10,093 bases of DNA, taken from positions 1 through 10,093 of the forward strand of contig JBBSIG010000083.1 of the NCBI GenBank assembly GCA_038232215.1, given 5' to 3'. This document shows positions 1 through 6,095 of the stretch, in pieces. The stretch's first letter is position 1. Each line of letters begins with the position of its first letter. The notes below the pieces were generated by a model, which was not told where the DNA came from, did not search any database, and saw nothing but the letters and a program-made list of their open reading frames with translations. Source of the DNA: JBBSIG01 sp038232215. Lineage in GTDB: Bacteria > Actinomycetota > Thermoleophilia > Gaiellales > Gaiellaceae. Both the position numbers and the translations under genes were made by a program.

Positions 1-1
1 C

Positions 2-73
2 AAGCAGCTCGCGTCCAAGCTACGAGAGAGACGTTCTGGATGCGGCGAGTACGAGGGCGCCGATGAAGAGTAG
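2..73 (+). CDS. Possible 3' end of a gene entering from the left edge
   Basis: An open frame enters from the left edge and stops at TAG (71-73). It encodes 23 residues with a charged tail (KQLASKLRERR, then an acidic ending GADEE). Such a basic-then-acidic helix-like tail would suit the C-terminus of a soluble protein, and it would end convergently with the DivIVA-type gene that stops at 121 on the other strand. Another plus frame is also open here and third-position GC is only moderate, so the call rests on composition and position alone. No family can be named. Confidence 0.2.
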   Translation, partial: KQLASKLRERRSGCGEYEGADEE

Positions 74-120
74 AGAGTCCGGACCGGTAGCGTGCGCTTC
101 GGGAAAATCCCCTGGTCGGA

Positions 121-771
121 TCAGCCCGGTTCGGTGGAGACTTCCGGCGCCAGCGTCCCCGCTTGCGAAGCTTCCGAGCCCGGCGGCTCCTCGAGCGTCC
201 AGAGGGCGGATTCGCCGAGGTCGGGGCGCAGGTCGTCCAGCACGGAAGGCGCTGGCGCGACGCGCATCGCGTCTCCCCCCGCCGCGCTCTCGGCCTGGAT
301 ACGCTCGAGCGCGGCGGTGAGATGCGCCGAGAGGCCCGTGCGCGTGTCTTCTGCGAGTAGCCGGAGCCGGCGGACCTGCCGGCGCAGGAGGTCGCGCTCG
401 GCTTCGGCGCCTCCGGCTTCCTCGAGCAGGCGATCGCGCTCGCACTCGACAGCGCTCGTCATGGCGTCTGCATGCGACTGCGCACGCTTCACGAGCTTCC
501 TCGCTCGCCGTCTCGCCTCGCGCTCGAGCGCGCCCGCAAGACGAGTCGCGTGGACGAGCGTCGCGCTGATCAGCCGCTGCTGCTCTTCGTAGCCGGCTCG
601 CTCGGCCTCGAGCGCCGCGAGCCAATCGCGAAGGTCCTTGCGCTGCCACAGTGCTGCCTCGTAATCGTCCGCGACCTCCTCCAGCAGCTGATCGGTCGCG
701 GAGCGGCTGTAGCCGCGGAGAGTGAGGGGCAGCTCGGCTTGCTTGATTTGGAGCGGGGTGCGCCGCATCAC
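121..771 (-). CDS. DivIVA-domain coiled-coil protein
   Basis: This is a 216-residue protein of the DivIVA/Wag31-like class, cytoplasmic scaffolds that in Actinobacteria mark curved membrane, septa or growing poles. Residues about 5-50 resemble the DivIVA N-terminal domain (LQIKQAELPLTLRGYSRS, then DQLLEEVADDYEAAL). Residues about 36-165 are rich in Leu, Glu and Arg and predict a long coiled coil. The last 50 residues are Pro/Gly/Glu-rich and probably disordered. The start is the tandem GTG-ATG at 771/768, with only a weak upstream purine stretch. It is a variant rather than orthodox Wag31, because the usual glycine/phenylalanine membrane-binding turn is not obvious. No adjacent cell-division genes support a specific role. 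It lies 138 bp downstream of the DUF1326 gene on the same strand, and co-transcription is possible. Family assignment is fairly sure; function is inferred. Confidence 0.75.
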   Translation of the reverse strand: MMRRTPLQIKQAELPLTLRGYSRSATDQLLEEVADDYEAALWQRKDLRDWLAALEAERAGYEEQQRLISATLVHATRLAGALEREARRRARKLVKRAQSHADAMTSAVECERDRLLEEAGGAEAERDLLRRQVRRLRLLAEDTRTGLSAHLTAALERIQAESAAGGDAMRVAPAPSVLDDLRPDLGESALWTLEEPPGSEASQAGTLAPEVSTEPG

Positions 772-909
772 AGGCTCTTCGCTGGAAAAAACGGGAGTCC
801 TCGTTTGCTCGGCCCACCTCTCTTCCTGGCGTCCTGAGGGCCCAAAGCTTCCCCGAGCGAGCGCTAGTACTACTCGGCGATCTCCGCGGCGCTGGTTGTT
901 AGCGCGTAG

Positions 910-1542
910 CTACCCGGCGACCCCTGCTCCGCGCCGCACGATCGCCATCGAGGAGTGGGAGTTTTCGTGCTCGTACCCGAAGGCTCCGCTGAAGCGCAGC
1001 GTGCGCGCGACAGCCGTTTCCGCGCTGTTGCCGTCCCCGGTGTACTCGAAGCCGCCCGGGATCGTGACGAGGATCTGATACGGGGGTGGCGGCTCTCCGA
1101 AGCCGCGTAGCGTTTCGACCTCCGTCTCGAGCGCATCGCCGGCCTTGAGGCGGCCGCTTCGGTTCTCAAGATCGAACTCCCACTCGAAGGGAACGTAAAG
1201 AACCTCTTCGACGGTGGGGCAAACGGCCCGGACGATGTCCAGCAGTGTGTCTCCCTCCCCCTCGGCGAGGGCACGAACGAGCGCCTCGCGTTGCTCGGCC
1301 GTGGCGCGCTCGTCGATCAGCAGTTGCAACCTGCCGTTGCCCTCGTCCATCCGGCCGGGCCACCAGACCGCGCCTGCCCAGCAGAGACCCGAGAGGTCGA
1401 CGTCGTCGACGTGTCCCTTCGTGATCCGCATCGCGACCACGCCTTCGCAGTTGGCGTGCGTCGGGTGCTGGTTGAAGTCGCAGGGGCACCCAGGATCGCA
1501 GTTGCAGTTCTTGAACCATTCGCCTTCTAGCAGCCAGTCCAT
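910..1542 (-). CDS. DUF1326 Cys/His-rich protein
   Basis: This 210-residue soluble protein belongs to the DUF1326 family, whose biochemical role is not established to my knowledge. The N-terminus carries the hallmark cluster CNCDPGCPCDF (Cys13, 15, 19, 21), followed by His26, His29 and Cys32. This is a dense set of possible metal ligands or redox-active thiols within 20 residues. The rest is a mixed alpha/beta domain with a GDTLLDIV segment near residue 96 and a hydrophilic C-terminus. No signal peptide is seen. The ATG at 1542 has a strong Shine-Dalgarno (AAAGGAG) inside the 16-bp gap after the DUF2182 stop, so the two genes form one transcript. DUF1326 and DUF2182 genes are often neighbours. 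A shared job in handling a metal at the membrane is a reasonable inference from the cysteines, not something shown here. Confidence 0.85.
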   Translation of the reverse strand: MDWLLEGEWFKNCNCDPGCPCDFNQHPTHANCEGVVAMRITKGHVDDVDLSGLCWAGAVWWPGRMDEGNGRLQLLIDERATAEQREALVRALAEGEGDTLLDIVRAVCPTVEEVLYVPFEWEFDLENRSGRLKAGDALETEVETLRGFGEPPPPYQILVTIPGGFEYTGDGNSAETAVARTLRFSGAFGYEHENSHSSMAIVRRGAGVAG

Positions 1543-1558
1543 GAGCTTCTCCTTTCTC

Positions 1559-2383
1559 CTACTTCATCGTCGTGGGGTCGTCGTCGACGCTTCCGGCGTT
1601 GCCCATCCTGCCCATGCCCGGCAGCCACGAAGGCTTCACGAGCGCGACCAGAGCGAGCGCGACGAGGCCGGCCGTCAACAGGCCGCTCGCGACGCGTGAC
1701 GATCGGGGCGGAGCGAGCTTCTCGGCCGCGATCGCCAGCGAGACAATCGCCATCCACGTGACGTTCATCACACCGAGCGCTAGCAGTACGAGCACCAGCA
1801 TCCAGCAGCACCCGACGCAGTACGCACCATGCCTCCCGCCGAGAACGAATGCCCCACGGGCGCCGTCTCGCCAGTGCTCGAGGAAGAACGAAAGCGGCCC
1901 TCGACAATGCCGAAGACACGCCTTCTTGAACGGAACAGCTTGGTACAGCGCGGCAGCAAGCGCGATAGGCGCCACGACGTAACCTGCGAGCTCGTCGTCG
2001 GAAAGGGCGTCGAGCCCGGCGGTGCGAGCGACAAAGAGCAAGCCGAAGCCCACGAGCCCGAACGAAGCCCACGCCACGAGATATCCACCGACGAATGCGC
2101 TCGAGCGTCCGATGGTACGCCCCCCCGCCGAGGCCCGACGACGAATCACGAGCCCATAGACGGCAACGGCAGGCCACACGGAGGGAAACATCATCGCCGC
2201 CATCATCAGCACCCAGAGAACGACAAAGAACCCAATCGAGCCGACCGTAAAGCGGCCGGGCATGGTGGCGTTGCCCATCCAGCCGAGGGTCGCAGACCAG
2301 GCTCCCAGCGCAAGGAACGAGAATACGATCCCGCTTGCGAGCCGCCGCGACGTCTGGGGTGCGGCCAAGTCGAACGTGCCCAT
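1559..2383 (-). CDS. DUF2182 predicted metal-binding integral membrane protein
   Basis: This is a 274-residue polytopic membrane protein of the DUF2182 family, annotated elsewhere only as a predicted metal-binding membrane protein. From the ATG at 2383, hydrophobic segments lie at about residues 17-36, 48-70, 95-120, 133-150, 190-206, 208-220 and 233-250. Family signatures are clear: VLMMAAMMFPSVWP (58-71), KKACLRHCRGP (153-163), HGAYCVGCCW (185-194) and MNVTWM (206-211). The Cys and His residues of the middle motifs sit at membrane boundaries and are candidate metal ligands. The frame stays open to a GTG at 2521. I prefer the ATG at 2383 because a GGAG precedes it, the length then matches the family, and the extra 46 residues are Pro/Arg-rich without a membrane segment. 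The gene is first of a two-gene unit with DUF1326, 16 bp downstream. Function is unknown; the family call is firm. Confidence 0.85.
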   Translation of the reverse strand: MGTFDLAAPQTSRRLASGIVFSFLALGAWSATLGWMGNATMPGRFTVGSIGFFVVLWVLMMAAMMFPSVWPAVAVYGLVIRRRASAGGRTIGRSSAFVGGYLVAWASFGLVGFGLLFVARTAGLDALSDDELAGYVVAPIALAAALYQAVPFKKACLRHCRGPLSFFLEHWRDGARGAFVLGGRHGAYCVGCCWMLVLVLLALGVMNVTWMAIVSLAIAAEKLAPPRSSRVASGLLTAGLVALALVALVKPSWLPGMGRMGNAGSVDDDPTTMK

Positions 2384-2625
2384 CTTCTCCAGCGGAGGAT
2401 CGTAGACCCTTCGAAATCCAGAGTCAATCGACACTATCGGCCACCCGAGGGTGGGGATTTCGACGCGGAAGCCCGGTGGCCGGGATCGCGATGACGGTCG
2501 ATCAGCGACACGCTCGGGCACGGCTCGGCGACCGCTTCGGCTCGTGCGGTCGTGCGTTGGCGGCCCGACCCGCGCCGCTAGATGAGCTGCCTACAGACGT
2601 TGTGAACGGCTGAGGGTTCTATCCG

Positions 2626-2675
2626 GCCCTCCTTCGAGGCTGTGGGTCTCGCCAACGACCTGCTCGAAGGAGGGC
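2626..2675 (+). repeat. Perfect 13-bp inverted repeat covering the transposase Shine-Dalgarno
   Basis: GCCCTCCTTCGAG (2626-2638) is the exact reverse complement of CTCGAAGGAGGGC (2663-2675). The 24-nt spacer can add an inner four-pair stem, GGTC (2645-2648) with GACC (2657-2660). The right arm contains the AAGGAGGG ribosome-binding site for the ATG at 2681, six bases away. In RNA read through from outside, the hairpin would hide this site. This is the arrangement by which several insertion sequences limit transposase translation from impinging transcripts. The repeat is plain in the sequence; the regulatory role is inferred. Confidence 0.8.
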
Positions 2676-2680
2676 TTCGG

Positions 2681-2985
2681 ATGTCTGTTCACCGAAACGC
2701 GAAGCTCGAACCTGCTGGCCGCTACGCGCTCGTGGTCTCGATCGAGGGTGGCGCCCGTCTGCGGTCGGCTGCGGCCGCTTTCAACGTCTCGCCAGCAACC
2801 GCGCATCGCTGGTCGCACCGTTGGCTGGAGGCGGTGAGGAGGCCCGTCGCGGTCTGGGCTGCTTGTTCGATCGCTCGAGCCGGCCGCATCGCTCGCCGCG
2901 TCGCTCATGCCGGAGCCTGGGGAGGCGATTTGTGACTGCCGCTGCGCGACCGCCTGGGGTCCGCACCTGGTGGTCACCCGATCGG
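2681..2985 (+). pseudogene. IS481-type transposase N-terminal fragment, two frameshifts
   Basis: The ATG at 2681 opens a frame reading MSVHRNAKLEPAGRYALV and on to ATAHRWSHRWLEA, the helix-turn-helix start typical of IS481-group transposases. Near 2833 one base appears lost: similarity continues in another frame as GEEARRGLGC then FDRSSRPHRSPRR, a very characteristic IS481 motif. Near 2905 it shifts again into the third frame (MPEPGEAICDCRCATAWGPH), matching the segment before the catalytic core. No DDE motif follows. The three-frame continuity makes the family assignment firm and shows decay rather than programmed frameshifting, because the catalytic part is gone. Translation initiated at 2681 would give only a short helix-turn-helix peptide ending near 2935. 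Confidence 0.8.
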
Positions 2986-4113
2986 TCAGCTCGCTCGCTG
3001 GGCTCGAGCGATGTCCACGTCGACCGCGACGCCTCCCACCAGCACGGCCGTCACGGAGAGCGCATCGTCGACGACGGTCACGTCGGCGGGACCTCCGGGG
3101 GCGAGCCGACCGACGTCGCGACGAACGAGCCGCGCCGGAACGCTCGCTACCGCGGGGACCGCCTCCTCGAGCCCGACCCCGAGCTTGCAGAGCCGGGCGA
3201 GCCCCTCGGCGAGCGTCCCGACGCTGCCCACGAGGCGGCCGTCCGAGCGACGTGCGACCCCGGCTTCCACCGCGACCTCCACGCTTCCGATGCTCGAGCT
3301 CCCGTCGCCGCAGCCCGTCGCCGCGATCGCGTCGCTGACGAGGGCGACGCGGCCGCGACCGGCTCGCCACGCGAGCAGCACCGTCTCGGGCGCGAGATGG
3401 ACGCCGTCCACGATCAGCCCCAGCACGACGTCGTCCTGGACGAGCGCGGCGCCGGCGAGACCCGGCTCGCGCGAGCGGAACGGTCCCATCGCGTTGAAGA
3501 GGTGGGTGACCGCCCGTGCGCCGCGCGCGAAGGCAGCATGCGCGGTGGCGGCGTCCGCCTCGGAGTGACCGAGCGAGACGCAGACGCCGCGGCGCACGAG
3601 CTCGTCGATCAGCGCCTCTGCGCCCGGCAGCTCGGGTGCGAGGGTCATCGTCGTGACCTCTCCTGCGGCGAGCAGCTCCCCGAGGAGGGCGAGGTCGGGC
3701 AGGCGCAGCTCGTCCTCCGGATGCGTCCCGGCCCGCCGCGGCGACAGGAACGGGCCCTCGAGGTGCGTGCCGAGGACGCGCGCGCCGTCGCCTCCCTCGC
3801 GACGACGACGAGCCTCCTCGATCGCCCGCATTGCCTGCCTCGTCTGATCGGGCGGGCTCGTGATCAGCGTCGGCTGGTACGACGTAACGCCGCTCCGGGC
3901 CAGTCCGCGACCCAGCTCGAGCACGTCCTCGGCATCGGCGCGCAGCAGGTCGACGCCGCCGAAGCCGTTGACCTGGAGGTCGACGAGCCCGGGTAACGCC
4001 GTCCCACGCCCGCTGCCGCCAAGGCCGACCGCCTCGATCTGCCCGTCGGCGATCGAGACGTCGCCCGGCACGAGCCGGCCCTCGACGAAGGCTGCTCCGA
4101 CCCCGAGCCTCAC
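2986..4113 (-). CDS. nagA: N-acetylglucosamine-6-phosphate deacetylase
   Basis: NagA removes the acetyl group from N-acetylglucosamine-6-phosphate, giving glucosamine-6-phosphate and acetate in the cytoplasm, the first committed step of amino-sugar use and cell-wall recycling. The 375-residue length is normal. Visible motifs of the amidohydrolase barrel are PGLVDLQVNGFGGVD (41-55), HLEGPF with metal ligand Glu119, LGHSEAD with His183, THLFNAM with His204, DGVHL with His239, and VSDAIAATG with catalytic Asp261. The first motif has Gln/Asn in place of the HxH pair, as in E. coli NagA, suggesting a one-metal site. The frame is open to 4422, but homology begins at the GTG at 4113, which overlaps the upstream stop as GTGA. 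No clear Shine-Dalgarno precedes it, so translation probably depends on coupling to the chimeric ORF. It is the last gene of the operon. Confidence 0.93.
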   Translation of the reverse strand: MRLGVGAAFVEGRLVPGDVSIADGQIEAVGLGGSGRGTALPGLVDLQVNGFGGVDLLRADAEDVLELGRGLARSGVTSYQPTLITSPPDQTRQAMRAIEEARRRREGGDGARVLGTHLEGPFLSPRRAGTHPEDELRLPDLALLGELLAAGEVTTMTLAPELPGAEALIDELVRRGVCVSLGHSEADAATAHAAFARGARAVTHLFNAMGPFRSREPGLAGAALVQDDVVLGLIVDGVHLAPETVLLAWRAGRGRVALVSDAIAATGCGDGSSSIGSVEVAVEAGVARRSDGRLVGSVGTLAEGLARLCKLGVGLEEAVPAVASVPARLVRRDVGRLAPGGPADVTVVDDALSVTAVLVGGVAVDVDIARAQRAS

Positions 4114-5126
4114 CGGCGCTGCCCGAGGGGCGATTGGAGCGCGTCCGGTCCCTCCCGCAGCTCGCGCTCGGCGACGTGACAGGCGGCGAGCTGGGCCGGC
4201 AGCAGCTCGAGGAGCTCGGGCCGCACATCCCGGCAGACGGCCTCGGCGAGCGGGCAGCGCGGGTGGAAAGGGCAACCCGAGGGAGGCGCGGCCGGATTCG
4301 GGACCTCGCCGCGGATCGGGGCGCCGATGCGGCTCGACTCGTGCTCCGGGTCGGGCACGGGCATCGCCTCGCGGAGGGCGTTCGTGTACGGGTGGAGCGG
4401 CGTCTCGAGAACGGCGTCCCACGGGCCGAGCTCGACGATTCTGCCCAGGTACATGACCGCGATCCGGTCACTGAGGTGCCGCACCATCGACAGGTCGTGG
4501 CTGCTCACACGGACGTGGAAGTAGCAGAGACCGCGCGTCGCCACGTTGAAGACGGGGACGCCCGCCCGGTGGTAGCCGCTGTCGAAGACGATCGCCGCGT
4601 CGGCGCCCCGTTCGTCGGTCGCGAGCCATTCCACGAGCGAGGTGCCGATCGTCTCCTCTTCGCCGTCGCAGGCGAAGCGCACGTCGACCGGGAGCTCTTC
4701 CGCCGCAGCGAGGTCGGCGGCCGCGCGGAGCAGCATGTAGAGCTGACCCTTGTCGTCTGCGGCGCCCCGGGCGTACAGCCAGCCGTCGCGAACCGTCGCC
4801 TCGAACGGCGGGCTCGTCCACAGCTCGAGCGGGTCCGCGGGCTGGACGTCGAAGTGCCCGTAGAGGAGCACCGTCGGAGCGTCTCCGGCCCCGGAGGACG
4901 CTCGCAGCTCGCCGAGAGCGAGGGGCTGCCCGTTCCAGTCGGCGAGCTCGGCCGCGCCTCCCGCGCCGCGGATGAACTCGCACACCCACTCGCCCGCCCG
5001 GACGACGTCGGCGCGGCAGGCGGGATCGGCGCTGACGCTCGGGATCGCGAGGAGCTCGCCGAGGTCGTCCAGCCAGCGGGGGTCGATCTCTGCGCTGCCC
5101 AAGGCGCCAGGCTCGTCGTTTACCAC
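4110..5126 (-). CDS. Chimeric ORF: M20 dipeptidase N-half fused to OppF-type ATPase C-terminus
   Basis: This 338-residue ORF has two unrelated halves. Residues 1 to about 207 match the start of M20 metallopeptidases (dipeptidase/ArgE/CPG2 group): LLYGHFDVQPADP with metal ligands His91 and Asp93, GAADDKGQ with bridging Asp124/125, catalytic DGEEE around 154-158, and FDSG with Asp182. The sequence stops being M20 just after GLCYFHVRV, where the dimerisation domain and the last His ligand should follow. Residues about 208-338 are the tail of an oligopeptide-importer ATPase: the H-loop SHDLSMV, DRIAVMYLGRIVE, LHPYTNAL, and the C-terminal Cys domain GCPFHPRCP with Cys285, 291, 298 and 316. Walker A, signature and Walker B are all missing. 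Neither half should work alone. The start is a GTG 26 bp after the NagB-like stop, and the stop overlaps the nagA start. A genomic deletion is the simplest cause; an assembly join is possible. Confidence 0.85.
   Translation of the reverse strand: MVNDEPGALGSAEIDPRWLDDLGELLAIPSVSADPACRADVVRAGEWVCEFIRGAGGAAELADWNGQPLALGELRASSGAGDAPTVLLYGHFDVQPADPLELWTSPPFEATVRDGWLYARGAADDKGQLYMLLRAAADLAAAEELPVDVRFACDGEEETIGTSLVEWLATDERGADAAIVFDSGYHRAGVPVFNVATRGLCYFHVRVSSHDLSMVRHLSDRIAVMYLGRIVELGPWDAVLETPLHPYTNALREAMPVPDPEHESSRIGAPIRGEVPNPAAPPSGCPFHPRCPLAEAVCRDVRPELLELLPAQLAACHVAERELREGPDALQSPLGQRR
4494..4511 (-). other. Fusion junction between peptidase and ABC ATPase sequence
   Basis: Codons for FHVRV (peptidase side) pass directly into SHDLSMV (ATPase side) here. 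On the coding strand the sequence reads GTGTGAGCAGCCACGACCTG. In complete ATPases the residues before SHDL are hydrophobic and Walker B lies about 30 residues upstream; in complete M20 proteins a DLHSG-like motif follows the VRV strand. The repeated AGC and the shared GAC-CTG codons are candidates for short-homology recombination, but the parental sequences are not available here. Confidence 0.65.
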
Positions 5127-5152
5127 GTGCGGTTGGCTCGACCTCTAGAGCG

Positions 5153-6082
5153 TCAGGCCATCTGTATCTCGACGTCGTCGGCGACGCCCGCGAGGAGCGT
5201 GTAGTCCGTGGACGCCGTCTGCAGGATGGAACCCGGTACGAACTCCGACACCGGCCCATGGGCGACTAGACGAGCGATGAACCGCTGCCACGAGACGCCG
5301 CCGCCGATGTCGCCGTCGAGCCAGAAGCTCCGATGCTTGGCGCCGAGAATCTCGCGTGGCCCGATGGTGTTCGCCTTCGGCGGCACCCACGACCAGTCTC
5401 CCCCGAAGGAATGGAGCGCATTCTGCATGATCGTCATCGGATGGAGCTCGACGAGACGGGCGCCCGCCTGCTTGTACGCCTCGATGTCCCCCTCGAACTC
5501 GTGGCCGAGGTGCGACTCCCAGAATGCGATATGGCCGCACCAGCCGATCCCTCCGTAGCAGACGTCTGCGCCCCCGAGCTCGTCCAGCCTCTTGCCGTAG
5601 TCTGCGATCGCCTCGGTGGTCGGGAAGTGGATTTGGTCTTCCGGCGGGCGCAGCTCGCTGTCGACAAGGGCGAAGAAGCGCTCGAACATCGCGCGCTGGA
5701 ACGATCCCGGCCAGGTGACGGGGGCAGTGATCCCGTCCTCGTTCGCGTACTCGTCCATGTTGAACGTATGCACATGCGCGAGCGAGAGCCGCTCGTCGTT
5801 GATGATGCGCGCCGCGATCTCGTACTGGGGCATCGGGCCGACCGGGAGGATGGCCACGCAGTCGCGGCCCTCGTCGCGCGACCGGCGGATGCGCCCGACG
5901 AGGTCGTCGGCGAACGCGCGGTAGAACGCGCTCGGCGCGTCTTCGACCCGGATGCTGAAGTCGGGGTTGTCGTGGCGCGTGATCTCGGCGCGGCTGATCC
6001 GGCGTACCCGCTCGCACTCGGACTCGTCGCGAAAGTCAATGAACCCCGAGAGGCCGTACTCGAATGCGCTGTCGACCGCCAC
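5153..6082 (-). CDS. NagB-like glucosamine-6-phosphate isomerase/deaminase family protein
   Basis: This 309-residue protein has the NagB/SugarP-isomerase fold. E. coli NagB turns glucosamine-6-phosphate into fructose-6-phosphate and ammonia. Signatures are AILPVGPMPQY (77-87, the phosphate-loop region), FNMDEY (107-112, Asp110 equivalent to the NagB proton acceptor Asp72) and GGIGWCGHIAFWES (177-190). The last motif keeps His184 and Glu189 (NagB His143 and Glu148) but has Cys182 where NagB has Asp141, and Trp in place of the usual Asn before Glu. The protein is about 40 residues longer than E. coli NagB, with extra sequence at both ends. The GTG start at 6082 has a good AAAGGAG in the 13-bp gap after the PIG-L gene. 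Position between deacetylases fits conversion of a deacetylated amino-sugar phosphate, but the altered loop means substrate and reaction should not be assumed to be NagB's. Confidence 0.82.
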   Translation of the reverse strand: MAVDSAFEYGLSGFIDFRDESECERVRRISRAEITRHDNPDFSIRVEDAPSAFYRAFADDLVGRIRRSRDEGRDCVAILPVGPMPQYEIAARIINDERLSLAHVHTFNMDEYANEDGITAPVTWPGSFQRAMFERFFALVDSELRPPEDQIHFPTTEAIADYGKRLDELGGADVCYGGIGWCGHIAFWESHLGHEFEGDIEAYKQAGARLVELHPMTIMQNALHSFGGDWSWVPPKANTIGPREILGAKHRSFWLDGDIGGGVSWQRFIARLVAHGPVSEFVPGSILQTASTDYTLLAGVADDVEIQMA

Positions 6083-6095
6083 GATGCTCCTTTCG

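Larger units (their letters stand above)
2601..2985 (+). mobile_element. Remnant of an IS481-type insertion sequence
   Basis: This stretch separates the DUF2182 gene from nagA and holds the N-terminal third of an IS481-like transposase plus its leader. The left boundary is placed at TGTGAACGGC (2601) only because IS481-group ends commonly begin TGT; no matching inverted copy was found. The right end is missing. Recognisable transposase similarity stops near WGPH (about 2966), and nagA ends at 2986 on the other strand. The DDE catalytic domain (about 200 residues) is absent, so the element is dead. The 2384-2600 stretch to its left holds only the optional N-terminal extension of the DUF2182 frame, and I see no other gene there. 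Confidence 0.6.

Noticed and set aside
20..116. Hydrophobic minus-strand peptide (DSLLFIGALVLAASRTSLS) near the left edge
   Set aside because: It is short, has no separate start, and belongs to a frame that is otherwise a shadow of the DivIVA-type gene. A missed membrane peptide cannot be supported.
772..909. Possible terminator or promoter between the DUF1326 and DivIVA-type genes
   Set aside because: A few GC-rich patches and an A-run (786-791) are present, but I found no convincing stem followed by a T-run and no paired -35/-10 boxes.
2889..2985. Transcription terminator after nagA
   Set aside because: Only short imperfect repeats (for example GACC/GGTC) occur, with no T-run. A rho-independent terminator is not supported.
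4114..4422. N-terminal extension of nagA
   Set aside because: The extra 103 residues are an out-of-frame reading of the ATPase tail. The family start fits the GTG at 4113.
2591..4471. 626-residue minus-strand open frame
   Set aside because: It is antisense to the IS remnant and in the wrong frame over nagA. The protein is Arg/Ala/Gly-rich with no family motifs, a typical high-GC shadow.
4134..5204. Long plus-strand frame opposite the peptidase/ATPase chimera
   Set aside because: It mirrors the codon bias of the minus-strand gene and has no recognisable domain, whereas the minus strand shows clear M20 and OppF motifs.
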